A stretch of DNA of 64,000 bases from Anaerolineales bacterium (GCA_020634615.1 JACKBI010000001.1:744001-808000); one strand, 5' to 3'; counted from the stretch's first letter, positions 8,464 to 18,216 are shown. The notes: generated by a model not told the origin, from the letters alone. A program made the numbers and translations.

Positions 8464-9999
8464 TTATCGACCTGCATTCGGACCAAATCTCAGTGCAAAG
8501 CTTCGAACGTAGTTCAGGAAGCGCGCTTTTTCCTCGGCGGTCAGACAGAAGCCCCAGACGAGCAGCAGATAGACCAGACCTGCGCTGCAGGCCTCCAATG
8601 CCAGCGACAGGAAATTGTCTGGATAATGCCATTCACGCAACGCTAGCAACCCCAAACATGCTACCACAAGGGCCAGGAATGGTCGAATAAACGCGGTTGT
8701 CAGCACGCTCGCAACTCTCACCTGCGCAATCCTGGCGGTATAGGGAATGGTGACCAGCAACACGAGGCTCCACGCCAGAAGGCTTGCCATGGCAACACCG
8801 GCATCTCCCCAGCGGGGGGCTGCAAAGATACCCAGGGTTACACTGGCCACCAGCGCCATGGCATGCAGCGCTGAATAGAGCTTGAGATCGCCGGTTCCCA
8901 GCAACAAGCTGCTGGAGGTCATCATCAATTGCAGCACCAGCGCTTCCAGCACCATGATGCGGGCAACAACGGCGCTGCTGGCATATTCCGGCCCGATCCA
9001 GACCGAGATCAAGGGGGCTGCCAACACGAACGTGATACCCACCGCCGGCAAGGTCACGATAACAGAGGCGCGCAAGCTCTGCGTGAGCAACAGGCTCAGG
9101 CGCTGGCTGTCTTTCAGAGCATACAGCGCTGAGAACGCGGGAAACAGCGCCGTAGCCATGGGAAAGGTAAACTGGCGAACCAGCGAACCGACCTTGACAC
9201 CGATAGAATAGCTGGTGACAGCGTCGATGCTGACCATTCGCCCGACGATAATGGGGCCTGCGCTGCTTTCGAGCTGAGCCGACAACATCGTGATGAACAT
9301 GAATGTGCTATAGCTCAACATGATGGCCAGCAAGGCGCGGTTTGCGCTGGATGGTCTAATATGAACGGCGATATTCGCCTGGCGTTTCAACATCCACCGC
9401 AGCCACACCGGCTGCGTAATTGCAGTTACCAGTTGCGCCACTGCCAATCCCACGATTCCCCAGCCCGCCGTCAGAAGGACGACCGTGAGAACCAGGGTTA
9501 TGATTTGATTGATCGCAACGCCGGTGTTCAGCAACAGGTAGCGCTGATGGCCAACCGTGATAGCATTGTAGACGCTCAACGGCAGCGACAACCCGATGCG
9601 AACTGCAAAGATAACGATTGCTATTTGAGCTTCTACCGCATACTGGGGAGAAACATCAAAGAACTGGGCGAATCGAAACGAAAATGCAGTGATCCCCAGA
9701 AAAACGATGGCACCAATACCGGCGAACACGAAGAACAGCGTGCTCGTCATGCTGTCAACGGTTTGTTGATCGTTGCGCGTGTTGTATTCCGCTGTATACT
9801 TGGCCAGCGCGTTTGCCAGGCCAAAGTCGATCAGCCCCAGGAACCCGAATGTGGAGAGGATCAGCGCCCAGATGCCGTATTCCGTCGTCCCAAGCGTGTT
9901 GATCGTAAACGGAACCAAAAACAGGCTGGTTACGAAGACGACAATCGTGCCCAGGTAGTTGGCCAGGGTGTTGCCCGCAAGTCGCTTCGTGAGACTCAT
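8464..9999 (-). CDS. Polysaccharide flippase, Wzx/MOP superfamily
   Basis: 511 residues with 12-14 predicted membrane helices. The start MSLTKRLAGNTLANYLGTIV is typical of polysaccharide-transport members of the MOP superfamily. It probably moves the lipid-linked repeat unit across the inner membrane before the ligase/polymerase acts. Its ATG overlaps the stop of the upstream GT-C gene as ATGA. Confidence 0.9.
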   Translation of the reverse strand: MSLTKRLAGNTLANYLGTIVVFVTSLFLVPFTINTLGTTEYGIWALILSTFGFLGLIDFGLANALAKYTAEYNTRNDQQTVDSMTSTLFFVFAGIGAIVFLGITAFSFRFAQFFDVSPQYAVEAQIAIVIFAVRIGLSLPLSVYNAITVGHQRYLLLNTGVAINQIITLVLTVVLLTAGWGIVGLAVAQLVTAITQPVWLRWMLKRQANIAVHIRPSSANRALLAIMLSYSTFMFITMLSAQLESSAGPIIVGRMVSIDAVTSYSIGVKVGSLVRQFTFPMATALFPAFSALYALKDSQRLSLLLTQSLRASVIVTLPAVGITFVLAAPLISVWIGPEYASSAVVARIMVLEALVLQLMMTSSSLLLGTGDLKLYSALHAMALVASVTLGIFAAPRWGDAGVAMASLLAWSLVLLVTIPYTARIAQVRVASVLTTAFIRPFLALVVACLGLLALREWHYPDNFLSLALEACSAGLVYLLLVWGFCLTAEEKARFLNYVRSFALRFGPNAGR

Positions 10000-11675
10000 C
10001 TGTACATCGGACCAGAAGCGAGCTGCGCTTGCGATACCAGCGAGCTGCTCGCGTCAATGGCAGCCCGGGGTTTGCGAACACGATACACCTGAATCCTCGG
10101 CTCGGCATCGTTATCATAGACCAGCTCGAAATTCGCGGGATGTCGAGCCAGTTCTTCAGCCAGGCCGGGGATCAGGTCTTTGTGGCTGAAGCGCACGACG
10201 TAGTCGAATTCCTGATAGACATCAGCAACAACAGCCTGCGGATCCAGCGTCGAAATCTGCACCGGGTCGTTGGAGGCCAGCAATTCAGTTGTCTGGCGCC
10301 CTGTGTACAGATAAAGGAGTTGAGGCTGAATGTGCAGCACCAGATCTTCTGGCCTGGTGTTGTCAACGATCCATGCCGATGCCTCGGCCAGGACGCGCTC
10401 CTCGATGGGCCAGGGAACGCCATATTGCCGGAACTCCTGGCCGCGGCGCACATGTCCAACGTCGCGGATCAGATTCGACAAAAGGAGGATGACCAGGACC
10501 GCCGCTACCCAGGTGGGCCGCTGAAAACTGCGCGCCTCAAAACGCCCTGCCAACCATCTGGAAACGGCAACCAGCCCCAGCGCGAACCACAGATATAGGA
10601 ATGGGATAACGGGCACCCAATTGCGAATGGTGACCCATGGCGGCAGCAGGATCAGGGCGACGTAGAGCGGCAGATAGAGATGGAGCACGGTGAATCTGCG
10701 CCGCCATGAATAGACGAACCCGATCAGGATCACCAACGCGATGATAACTCCCGCCAGCGGCAGAATCCAGGTAAGACCAGCGGCTGTCAGTCGTGCGGTC
10801 AAGGTTGGATGGGTCAGCCAGGGCACAAAGAGAGATGGCATGGAATCGGAGATATGCGCCCACGTATTGCTCAACACACGACTGACCAGTTCCAGAGGGC
10901 CGCTGATGGTTTCCGATACGGGCAACCAGTAGCTCTTGCGCCAGAGCAGGTTGGTGTACCGTCCGCCAAGAGGTTCCGCGCCCAGTTGAGCGTTTCTATA
11001 CCACCAGGGCGCGACAGTCAAAGCGACCACCAGCGCCGTTACAGCCGTCTTGCGGACGTTGCGTCGCGCCAGCAGCAAGTACAACATGCTTGCAACAATC
11101 AGAGTCGCCCCCACAGCGCGCGCGTAATAAGACAGACCGAGCGCAACCCCTGTCAGAAGTCCTGACCATGCCACAGCCGAGCCTGCACGCTCATATCTCA
11201 TTAGCAATAAAATGGCTGCCAATGAGATCATCATGTAGAGAGTCTCGGTCATAACATACTGAACGACGTAGGGTATCAACACGAAGCTGGTGGCTGCCAG
11301 GAGCCAGACCAACCAGCGTTGAGTTTCCGTCAACAGACTTTCCGACCGCAGCAGCCAATAGAACAGCGCCAGCGAGATGAGCCCAAACAGAAGCGAGGAT
11401 CCGGCGGTCAACGGGATGAGATTGCCAGGAAAAGAAGGAAACCAGCGCAGGATCGGGCTGATCATGATCGACAGCAGCGGCTGGTAGGTGAGCGGTGGCT
11501 GACCGACGACCTGCGGAGCAGCCAGCCGCCCCTGCTCGACCAGCGACTTGGCCAGCGTAATATAGATGGTGTCGTCATCCTGAATATGCGGCGCAAAGCT
11601 AAGCGCCCACAACAGCAGGACCCCCAGAATAGACAGTGCGACGATGAGCCGCTTCAGATTGATTCGACTGAACAT
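9996..11675 (-). CDS. GT-C fold glycosyltransferase (GT39/ArnT-like membrane protein)
   Basis: 559 residues if started at ATG 11675 (MFSRINLKRLIVALSILGVL), where the first helix begins with flanking basic residues. An earlier start at 11798 would overlap the upstream gene by 26 bases and add a Pro/Arg-rich stretch, so I prefer the later one; its ribosome site is weak. The first periplasmic loop has the acidic cluster APHIQDDDTIY expected for GT-C metal/donor binding, and about 11 helices follow. It would transfer a sugar from a polyprenyl-phosphate donor on the outer face of the membrane. Confidence 0.83.
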   Translation of the reverse strand: MFSRINLKRLIVALSILGVLLLWALSFAPHIQDDDTIYITLAKSLVEQGRLAAPQVVGQPPLTYQPLLSIMISPILRWFPSFPGNLIPLTAGSSLLFGLISLALFYWLLRSESLLTETQRWLVWLLAATSFVLIPYVVQYVMTETLYMMISLAAILLLMRYERAGSAVAWSGLLTGVALGLSYYARAVGATLIVASMLYLLLARRNVRKTAVTALVVALTVAPWWYRNAQLGAEPLGGRYTNLLWRKSYWLPVSETISGPLELVSRVLSNTWAHISDSMPSLFVPWLTHPTLTARLTAAGLTWILPLAGVIIALVILIGFVYSWRRRFTVLHLYLPLYVALILLPPWVTIRNWVPVIPFLYLWFALGLVAVSRWLAGRFEARSFQRPTWVAAVLVILLLSNLIRDVGHVRRGQEFRQYGVPWPIEERVLAEASAWIVDNTRPEDLVLHIQPQLLYLYTGRQTTELLASNDPVQISTLDPQAVVADVYQEFDYVVRFSHKDLIPGLAEELARHPANFELVYDNDAEPRIQVYRVRKPRAAIDASSSLVSQAQLASGPMYR

Positions 11676-11772
11676 GATGTTTTCACGCCAAACAGAGACT
11701 TCACCACCCGGTCCGCGGTTTGGAAACGGCAGGGCTGGCAGGCTGAATGCAAGGTTCCGCTGTTCGGGTGAC

Positions 11773-12684
11773 TTAACGAGGGAACGGCGGCTCTCCAAAT
11801 CGATTGCGCAGAAAATCGGTCACTCCCCGCAGTTTGTATTCGGCCATCGGGCGACGATCACGGTAACGTGGCAGTATGGCCCACAGCGCTGCCTGGCGCA
11901 AATCGTTGGCGGCCCATTCCCAGATTATGCGCCACGCCGGCGCGCGCCGGTTGCGCAGATAGAGCAGCCGGTTGCGTGTCATCAGATAGATGTAACGCCG
12001 TGACACGCCGCGCACTTGCATGCTAATCTTGTGCCAGACTTTGGCGGTCGGTACAAACCAGATGTCGTATCCGGCCTCACGTGTTCTGGCGCACCAGTCG
12101 GCTTCCTCGTAGTAGATGAACATGCGATCATCGATGAGGCCGATCTTTTCCACGACCTCACGCTTGATCAACAAGGCGCAGCCGCTGATGTAGTCTACTT
12201 TAGCAGCGCTGCGGCTGCCGTCATCCACTTCCCCGTCGCCCAAGGCCCTGGCAGCAGCCGAGTCTGGATCAACGAGTCCGCCTGCAAACCATATGTGATC
12301 CGGGGCGTCATAGTAATAGATCAACGGCCCGACAATGCCGATACGCGAATCGGCCTCTGCAAAATCGACTAGCAGTCGCAACATGTCCGGCGCGACTTCC
12401 GTGTCGTTGTTGAGCAACATCACATAGTCGGCGCCGTCGGCCAGAGCGCGTTCGATGGCCTGGTTGTTACCGCCGGTGAAGCCGATATTGTGCTGATTGC
12501 GAATGAGCGTAATGTCAGGAAACTCATCGGCGATCGGCTTGAGCGACTCGGGGTCAGATCCATTGTCGACCAACACAACGCGATGGTTGCGATAATCCTG
12601 GCGCGCCAGCGAGCGCAAACATGCCAACGTGAAATCGGTTTGATTCCAGTTCAGGAGGCTGAACGTAACGATTGGTCCACTCAT
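11773..12684 (-). CDS. Glycosyltransferase family 2, rhamnosyltransferase-like
   Basis: 303 residues beginning MSGPIVTFSLLNWNQTDFTL. The metal motif is MLLNNDTEV, and FIYYEEADWCARTREAGY is the usual late acidic motif of WbbL-like GT2 enzymes. It starts 18 bases after the epimerase gene. No membrane segment is seen. Probably a cytoplasmic transferase adding a sugar to the growing repeat unit. Confidence 0.9.
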   Translation of the reverse strand: MSGPIVTFSLLNWNQTDFTLACLRSLARQDYRNHRVVLVDNGSDPESLKPIADEFPDITLIRNQHNIGFTGGNNQAIERALADGADYVMLLNNDTEVAPDMLRLLVDFAEADSRIGIVGPLIYYYDAPDHIWFAGGLVDPDSAAARALGDGEVDDGSRSAAKVDYISGCALLIKREVVEKIGLIDDRMFIYYEEADWCARTREAGYDIWFVPTAKVWHKISMQVRGVSRRYIYLMTRNRLLYLRNRRAPAWRIIWEWAANDLRQAALWAILPRYRDRRPMAEYKLRGVTDFLRNRFGEPPFPR

Positions 12685-12702
12685 GGATACTGGAGATGTG
12701 GG

Positions 12703-13704
12703 CTAAGGCTGACCTGCCGGCCGCCAACTAGAAGGTAGGTTTCGGGTGATTTCCACCTCGCTGAAGTCACTGCTGTGGCGGGCGCCGCTCGCTTGCGCCC
12801 AGGTTGCCATCTTGGCAATCCCTTCCTCGATGTCAGTCATGGACGACTGGTCGAAGAGTCGGCGCGCTTTTTCGTGATCGGAGTAAGCGTGAACCACTTC
12901 GTTGCGCGCCGGCAAGAACTCGATCTCCGGCTCGACAGCGAAAGCCTGCGCCACAATCTGGGCCAGATACTTTACACTGTAGGGCGTGTCGGCGCCGATG
13001 TTGATCACCTGGTTATAGGCGGCAGGCACTGTCACGCTTTGGGCAATGTGAGGCGCTACGTCATCGATGTAGCTGAACGCGCGCGTCTGCGAACCATCCC
13101 CGAAGATTGTCATTGGCTTGCCCTGCATAATCTGGTTCATGAAGATGCCAATGACGTTGCGATAGCGATCGCCGATATTCTGGTTGGGACCGTAGACGTT
13201 GTGCGGACGAAAGACGATGTAGTTCAACCCGAACATCTCGTGCGCCGCTGCCAGGTCTAACTCAACCGCGTATTTTGCGATGCCGTAGGGATCCTCTGGC
13301 TGTGGCGTCAAATCCTCACGCATCGGCAGTTGGTTGGCGCCGTAGACCGCAATCGATGATGTGAAAACGAAACACCTGATGTCGTGCTTGACCGACTCGT
13401 TGATCAGGTTGATGCTGCCGATCAGGTTGTTGCTGTAGTTGAACCGTCTGATAAAGTGCGACAGCCCTTCGGCGGCATAGGCCGCCAGATGGTACACGTA
13501 GTCGAAGTCGTGCGCGGCGAACAGGTCCTGAATCAGCGCCTGGTCGGTTACACTGCCACAGACAAAGATGGCATCGGCCGGTACCTGATCTTCGAATCCA
13601 CCGCTCAAATCGTCCAGCGCCACGACTTGCTGGCCCAGCGCCAGGCAATGGCGGACAACATGTGATCCGATAAAACCAGCGCCGCCGGTAACGAGAGTTT
13701 TCAT
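12703..13704 (-). CDS. NAD-dependent epimerase/dehydratase (UDP-glucose 4-epimerase-like)
   Basis: 333 residues. The NAD-binding TGGAGFIGSHV lies at residues 6-16. The extended-SDR catalytic set is visible: Ser in VFTSSIAVYG and YGIAKY for the Tyr-Lys pair. FRPHNVYGPNQNIGDRYRN is the sugar-nucleotide binding region. It likely makes an epimerised or dehydrated nucleotide sugar for the transferases. It is the first gene of the operon; no clear promoter was identified in the 62 bases before it. Confidence 0.9.
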   Translation of the reverse strand: MKTLVTGGAGFIGSHVVRHCLALGQQVVALDDLSGGFEDQVPADAIFVCGSVTDQALIQDLFAAHDFDYVYHLAAYAAEGLSHFIRRFNYSNNLIGSINLINESVKHDIRCFVFTSSIAVYGANQLPMREDLTPQPEDPYGIAKYAVELDLAAAHEMFGLNYIVFRPHNVYGPNQNIGDRYRNVIGIFMNQIMQGKPMTIFGDGSQTRAFSYIDDVAPHIAQSVTVPAAYNQVINIGADTPYSVKYLAQIVAQAFAVEPEIEFLPARNEVVHAYSDHEKARRLFDQSSMTDIEEGIAKMATWAQASGARHSSDFSEVEITRNLPSSWRPAGQP

Positions 13705-13766
13705 CTGTCCTCGGAAAAAAGGTCAATTCAGATCCGTTGAGATCAAGCGTATCCGTCCCGCTTGCC

Positions 13767-15350
13767 TCATCGTCGCTTCAGCGAAATACCCACGACAATT
13801 GCGACCACGCCCAAGGAGGCAAGAGCGCCAAGTATCAGCGGTGTCTGGGTTCCCTGAGATTCGGTGCCCGGTTCACGGGAAAACTCCAGAGGGGCCGGGG
13901 AGGTCGCACTGGGGCTGGCTTGCGTCAGCGAGTTACTATCGCCAGCGGGCGTACTCGTAACTACTGCCGCTGGCATGGTCGTCGGATAGGGGGAAGTCGC
14001 CAGCGCCGGCGCGTCGAGCTCAAGTTGCGAATAGCGAACTTCGTACTCCCCCTGGTCCAGTCGCTTGAGTACATCGTACAGCGGCAGTTCCTGGTAGCCG
14101 CTGTACCAAACCAGGTGAGCCTGATTGCCCTCAGATATCACCATGCGCGGCCAGAAGTCGAGTTGTTGCGGACTCTGGGACACGTTAACCGGAGTTGACC
14201 ACTGGAATCCGTCCCACAACCGCGTCCAGATGTCGCCCTCCTCAGGATAGGCGATGAGCAACCGTCCCAGACTGTCATGGGCAACCGCAATGCCGCCATA
14301 CAGCCAGGGTAGGTAGGTGTCAGCAACCTTCACACTGGGTGACCACGAGTCGCCGCCGTCCAGCGAATAGCGATGCGTAATGACTTGCGCATTCTCGGAG
14401 ACGAACACGTGCAGTTCATTGCCAACGACGGCGATCCACGCGGCTTCAACGTCTTCGGCGTTGAGTGGCAGCGGATCAGACCAGGAAATGCCCTGGTCTT
14501 TGGAGACGATGAGTGCCGCCAGGTTTTTGCCGCCGAAAAACTGATGCACAATCGCGTAGATGTGGTCTTGATCATCCAGAATCCAGTTCGATCCGAAGGC
14601 GCGCACTTCAAACAAAGCCGTTTCACCGACATTTCCGATTTCGGCAGGTGGTGTCCAGCTATAGCCCGAGTCATCGGTGCTGGTGTAATAGATACCCGAG
14701 TCGTGCACCTGGGGGCCTTCAGACTGGGTTGCAAACCGAACATGCATGGTACCATTGGTATCGATCAGCATGTCTCCGAAGCGCTCGACCGCCGGACTGC
14801 CCCACAACTGGCTGACATTGAGCGGCAGCCGCCAGTTGCGCGCCGATGTCGGATCTTGGCCCGCTAGCGAAGAAAGAAGCCAATGCCCACTGCCGCGCAA
14901 ATACATGATTTGGACCGCCCCCGAATGGTCTACGGCAATTCGGGGCAAGATCAGCCCAAAGGGACTAACGTCAAATGTGACATCAACAGGAGGCGACCAG
15001 ACATCGTCCACTAACGATGTATACATCACGGTGCTCTCGCTGGAGCTGTAAACCGGTCCTCGATCGGGATCGAAACCAGCCTCCGTTAGATCGTCTTGTT
15101 CCACCCATACTACATGCACGCGCCCCGATGGATCAGCAACAATGTCAGGATATCGCGAGACAGTCGTGGGCGAATTCGAAAGATTGATCGGCGCAGACCA
15201 TACCAGGGGTGGAGCATCCTGAAGCAGCCGTCTCGCGGCGGCGCTGTCGTTTTCACCCAAAGTGTTGCTGGCAGCTACGGGCGCTGCGAACAGGCTCAAA
15301 AGAGCCGATAGCAGTGTCAGAACTTCCAGACAAATCAGACTCTTACGCAT
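13767..15350 (-). CDS. Exported sialidase-like (Asp-box/BNR) protein with C-terminal anchor
   Basis: 527 residues from ATG 15350, chosen because it gives a clean signal peptide (MRKSLICLEVLTLLSALLSL then FAAPVAAS). The body has Asp-box-like repeats typical of a beta-propeller: STDDSGYSWTPP, SKDQGISWSDP and SLDGGDSWSP. A Ser/Thr/Pro-rich linker precedes one C-terminal membrane helix ending in KRR. No LPXTG-type motif is seen. It is probably a surface-anchored propeller; I cannot confirm the catalytic Arg triad of a true sialidase. It sits at the head of the polysaccharide region. Confidence 0.75.
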   Translation of the reverse strand: MRKSLICLEVLTLLSALLSLFAAPVAASNTLGENDSAAARRLLQDAPPLVWSAPINLSNSPTTVSRYPDIVADPSGRVHVVWVEQDDLTEAGFDPDRGPVYSSSESTVMYTSLVDDVWSPPVDVTFDVSPFGLILPRIAVDHSGAVQIMYLRGSGHWLLSSLAGQDPTSARNWRLPLNVSQLWGSPAVERFGDMLIDTNGTMHVRFATQSEGPQVHDSGIYYTSTDDSGYSWTPPAEIGNVGETALFEVRAFGSNWILDDQDHIYAIVHQFFGGKNLAALIVSKDQGISWSDPLPLNAEDVEAAWIAVVGNELHVFVSENAQVITHRYSLDGGDSWSPSVKVADTYLPWLYGGIAVAHDSLGRLLIAYPEEGDIWTRLWDGFQWSTPVNVSQSPQQLDFWPRMVISEGNQAHLVWYSGYQELPLYDVLKRLDQGEYEVRYSQLELDAPALATSPYPTTMPAAVVTSTPAGDSNSLTQASPSATSPAPLEFSREPGTESQGTQTPLILGALASLGVVAIVVGISLKRR

Positions 15351-15553
15351 AAGTTCAGGACATCTCAGTAGCTTGCTGGAAAACAACGCTCGCAAACTGT
15401 AGGCGCACGCAAATGTGCTTATCGGCATAAGCCAGCTGCGCAATGGATTCGGCGATCAGTTGTACAAAGTGTCACTGGGTATTCCGGCTTGGTTTAGCAT
15501 GATGGTACACAGATACTGCGAATTGGGCAAGATGTTGTCTGCGGTTGTCGCTG

Positions 15554-18043
15554 CTATCGCAGCGCGCGCGTCAGCACCTGGCCCAGCGCGGTGCGCGGCA
15601 GTTCGCTGCGTAACTCGATCTCGTCTGGCACTGCTTCGTCGTCCAGACGGCGGCGGCAGTGCTCGCGCAGTTCGTCAACACCGACTGTCGTGCCGACCCG
15701 CAGGACAACGAACGCCTTGACCCGCTGGTTGCCCGCACCGCCTTCGACACCGACCACCGCGACTTCCTGCACCTTGTTGTGCTCGTAGAGCACTTCCTCC
15801 ACGTCGCGCGGGTAGATGTCGCGGCCAGCCTTCTCGATCACGTCGCCGGTGCGGCCGATGAACTGGAAAAACCCGTCGGCGTCCATGATTGCCAGATCGC
15901 CGGTCCGCAGCCAGCCGGCGGCGTCGACACCCACGCCATCGCCGGCATACCCTGCCATCACCTGCGGCCCTTTGACCAGCAGTTCGCCCACGCTGCCTGG
16001 CGGCAGATCCTGGCCGGTGCGACGATCGACCACGCGCGCGTCGGTGTTGGGCAGCGGCACACCGATGGAACCGGCGCGATGGCCGCGCTCCGGCGGATCG
16101 GCATGGGTCACCGGCCCAGCTTCGCTCAGGCCATAGCCTTCCAGCAGGCGCGCCTGCGTCAGCTTCTCGAACGCTTCCTGCACTTCGACCGGCAGCGGGG
16201 CTGCGCCGGAAATGCAAGCGCGGATCGATGACAGGCCATAGCTGCGGATGTTGGAGGCGCGCGTGATGGCCGCAAACATATCGGGGGTACCCGGAAAGAA
16301 GGTCGGTTTGAACGAAAAGATGTTGTGCAAGATTTCCGGCACATCCGACTGCGGCAGCAGCAGCATGGTCGCCCCAACTGCGATGGGCAGCAGCATGGCG
16401 ACCGTCATCCCGTAGGCATGGCAGAGCGGCAGCACGGTGATGAATGTCTCCTGGCCGTAGCGCAGATCAGGTATCCAGTGGCGCACCTGCAATGTGTTGG
16501 CCGCCAGATTGGCATGTGTCAGCCGCACCGCTTTGGCCGGCCCGGTGACCCCGCTGGTGTAGATGATCACTGCCAGTTCGTCGCCGTCCACATCGGACCG
16601 CGGCGCATCGAAGGGAGCGTCGCGCAGCAAGACCCGAAGCGAGCGGCCTACGGCTGCGCCGGCTGGCTGGCTGGCATCGGGCATATCGGACGGCCCGGTC
16701 GGACGGCCCAGCCGGTCCAGCATCGCGCGCTCGGCCGCGGCTGCGTCGCGGGTCAAATCGACCAGCAGCACGTCACGCATAGCGCTGCCCTTGCGCAGAT
16801 CGGCCGCCAGATCGGCCAGAGAATGCAACGTGATCAGCGCCACCACATTGTTGGCCCGTGCCTGCGCGCTGACATCCTGGGCAGTCGCGTCGGCATGCGG
16901 CAATACCACGACGCCACCGATCTTGAGGATGCCAAAGAAGGCCGCGACATGCTCCGGCATATTGGGCAGCAGAATCATCACCCGGTCGCCCGGCTGCACG
17001 CCCTGGCCGTGCAGGATCTGCCCGATCTGATTGGCCAGTTGGTTGAGGCGGGAATAGGTCAGCCGCTGGCCGTAAAACACCGTGGCGGCCCGCCGCGGCA
17101 GCGCCTCGGCTGCGCTTTCAAGAAACTCATGCAGCGGGCGGCGCGGAATGGGAACGGTCGGCGGCGTGCCCTTACTGTACAGCTTGAGCCAGGGGCGGCC
17201 GGCCTCGGAATCGGGTGGCTTGTCCACCTCGCGCCACGCGGCTCGCCGTTCCGTGTCCTCGACGAAGCGCTCGATGGCGCGGTTGACGGCCTGATGGCGC
17301 TCAAGCTGCACTTTATGGCGCGACGCGCCGACATCCACCACCTGCGCGCCGGGAATGATGCGGCCAACGTCCTCAAAGACGTAACGCGGGAAGTAGGTGT
17401 CGCGCTCGCCGGTGATGATCAGCGTCGGCGCCTGGATGGCGCGCATCAGCGACCAACCCTGCCACTGGGCCATGTTGTTGACCGCCATGCGTTTGACGAC
17501 ATGCAGCTCAGCGTTCCAGCGCGGCCGGTAGTTCCAGATCGGCCGCAGCATGGCAGTCGGAATGTGGTAGGCCAGCGACGCAGTGCGGCGCAACGGATAC
17601 TCACCGGCGGTGGCGATCAACACCAGCCGCTCGATCTGCTCCGGGTGGACGTTGGCATACTCGACGCAGATCGAGCCGCCGAAGGAATGCCCCACCAGCA
17701 CGAACTGATCGGGCAGTTCCAGAAATTGCGAGATGGCAAACAGATCGGCCACCAGTTCGCGCATGGTGTAACGGGTAAAGGGGGCGTCGCTCTGGCCGTG
17801 GCCGCGCAGATCGGGCGCGACGACCCGGAAGTCGCGCGAGAAGTGGTTGATCTGGTGTTCCCAGGTCTCGGCGCAGCCGGCGTAGCCATGCACGAAGACG
17901 ATGGTGCGATCCACGCCGGGCGGGTGGATATCGACCACGCTCAACTCGTCGCCGGCCACGCCAGGGATCGGGACGCTGACGCGATAGAGATCGAAGTCAA
18001 GTTGGATGTCGGTGCGCTTCAGGCCGCGCAGCTTGCGCTTCAT
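15554..18043 (-). CDS. Fusion: alpha/beta hydrolase + acyl-adenylate (AMP-binding) ligase
   Basis: 829 residues from ATG 18043. Residues 45-265 are an alpha/beta hydrolase with oxyanion motif VHGYAG, nucleophile elbow GHSFGG (Ser120), GERD (Asp215) and SRHK (His243). Residues from about 305 are an ANL-superfamily ligase: A3 motif YTSGVTGPAKAV (495-506), GYGLSEAGPV, TGD in WLRTGDLAI, and GRTGDVIEKAG. The usual C-terminal catalytic lysine (PRTxxGK) is glutamine here: LPRTALGQVLTRALR, Gln822. It may activate a fatty or aromatic acid, but the altered A3 motif and missing lysine make ligase activity uncertain. The start lies 6 bases after a strong -10. Confidence 0.87.
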   Translation of the reverse strand: MKRKLRGLKRTDIQLDFDLYRVSVPIPGVAGDELSVVDIHPPGVDRTIVFVHGYAGCAETWEHQINHFSRDFRVVAPDLRGHGQSDAPFTRYTMRELVADLFAISQFLELPDQFVLVGHSFGGSICVEYANVHPEQIERLVLIATAGEYPLRRTASLAYHIPTAMLRPIWNYRPRWNAELHVVKRMAVNNMAQWQGWSLMRAIQAPTLIITGERDTYFPRYVFEDVGRIIPGAQVVDVGASRHKVQLERHQAVNRAIERFVEDTERRAAWREVDKPPDSEAGRPWLKLYSKGTPPTVPIPRRPLHEFLESAAEALPRRAATVFYGQRLTYSRLNQLANQIGQILHGQGVQPGDRVMILLPNMPEHVAAFFGILKIGGVVVLPHADATAQDVSAQARANNVVALITLHSLADLAADLRKGSAMRDVLLVDLTRDAAAAERAMLDRLGRPTGPSDMPDASQPAGAAVGRSLRVLLRDAPFDAPRSDVDGDELAVIIYTSGVTGPAKAVRLTHANLAANTLQVRHWIPDLRYGQETFITVLPLCHAYGMTVAMLLPIAVGATMLLLPQSDVPEILHNIFSFKPTFFPGTPDMFAAITRASNIRSYGLSSIRACISGAAPLPVEVQEAFEKLTQARLLEGYGLSEAGPVTHADPPERGHRAGSIGVPLPNTDARVVDRRTGQDLPPGSVGELLVKGPQVMAGYAGDGVGVDAAGWLRTGDLAIMDADGFFQFIGRTGDVIEKAGRDIYPRDVEEVLYEHNKVQEVAVVGVEGGAGNQRVKAFVVLRVGTTVGVDELREHCRRRLDDEAVPDEIELRSELPRTALGQVLTRALR

Positions 18044-18049
18044 CGGCGC

Positions 18050-18078
18050 ATCGTAACACAGTCTGGCATGGGTCGCAA
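18050..18078 (-). promoter_or_regulatory. Sigma70-like promoter, leaderless for the hydrolase-ligase fusion
   Basis: On the minus strand TTGCGA, 17 bases, TACGAT, then only 6 bases to the ATG at 18043. A transcript starting at the usual 6-8 bases past the -10 would begin at or just before the start codon, so no Shine-Dalgarno sequence would be present. Confidence 0.6.
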
Positions 18079-18087
18079 ACTGTTTTT

Positions 18088-18115
18088 TTGCAGCCCGGCC
18101 CGCTCCGGTTATACT
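18088..18115 (+). promoter_or_regulatory. Sigma70-like promoter for the CBM48-glucokinase pair
   Basis: TTGCAG, 16 bases, TATACT on the plus strand, about 100 bases upstream of the TTG start of the CBM48 gene. It is divergent from and close to the fusion-gene promoter. Confidence 0.5.
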
Positions 18116-18216
18116 TGCTACGATCAACGTATGCGCTCTGGCAAAGAGCCACCCCTTCGGTCTGGCCGGTATGTGTGAAGCCACCGCGCCAGCGCGTTAC
18201 GTCAAGGAGCAGACCG

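Noticed and set aside
15554..18043. Identification as an OleB-OleC type olefin/beta-lactone synthetase fusion
   Set aside because: The hydrolase has a Ser nucleophile (GHSFGG) rather than the Asp of OleB, and no OleA or OleD is nearby.
16325..18178. Very long open frame on the plus strand (617 codons)
   Set aside because: It lies opposite the hydrolase-ligase fusion, which has clear motifs. The peptide is His/Arg/Gln-rich with no recognisable domain, as expected from the complement of GC-rich coding DNA.
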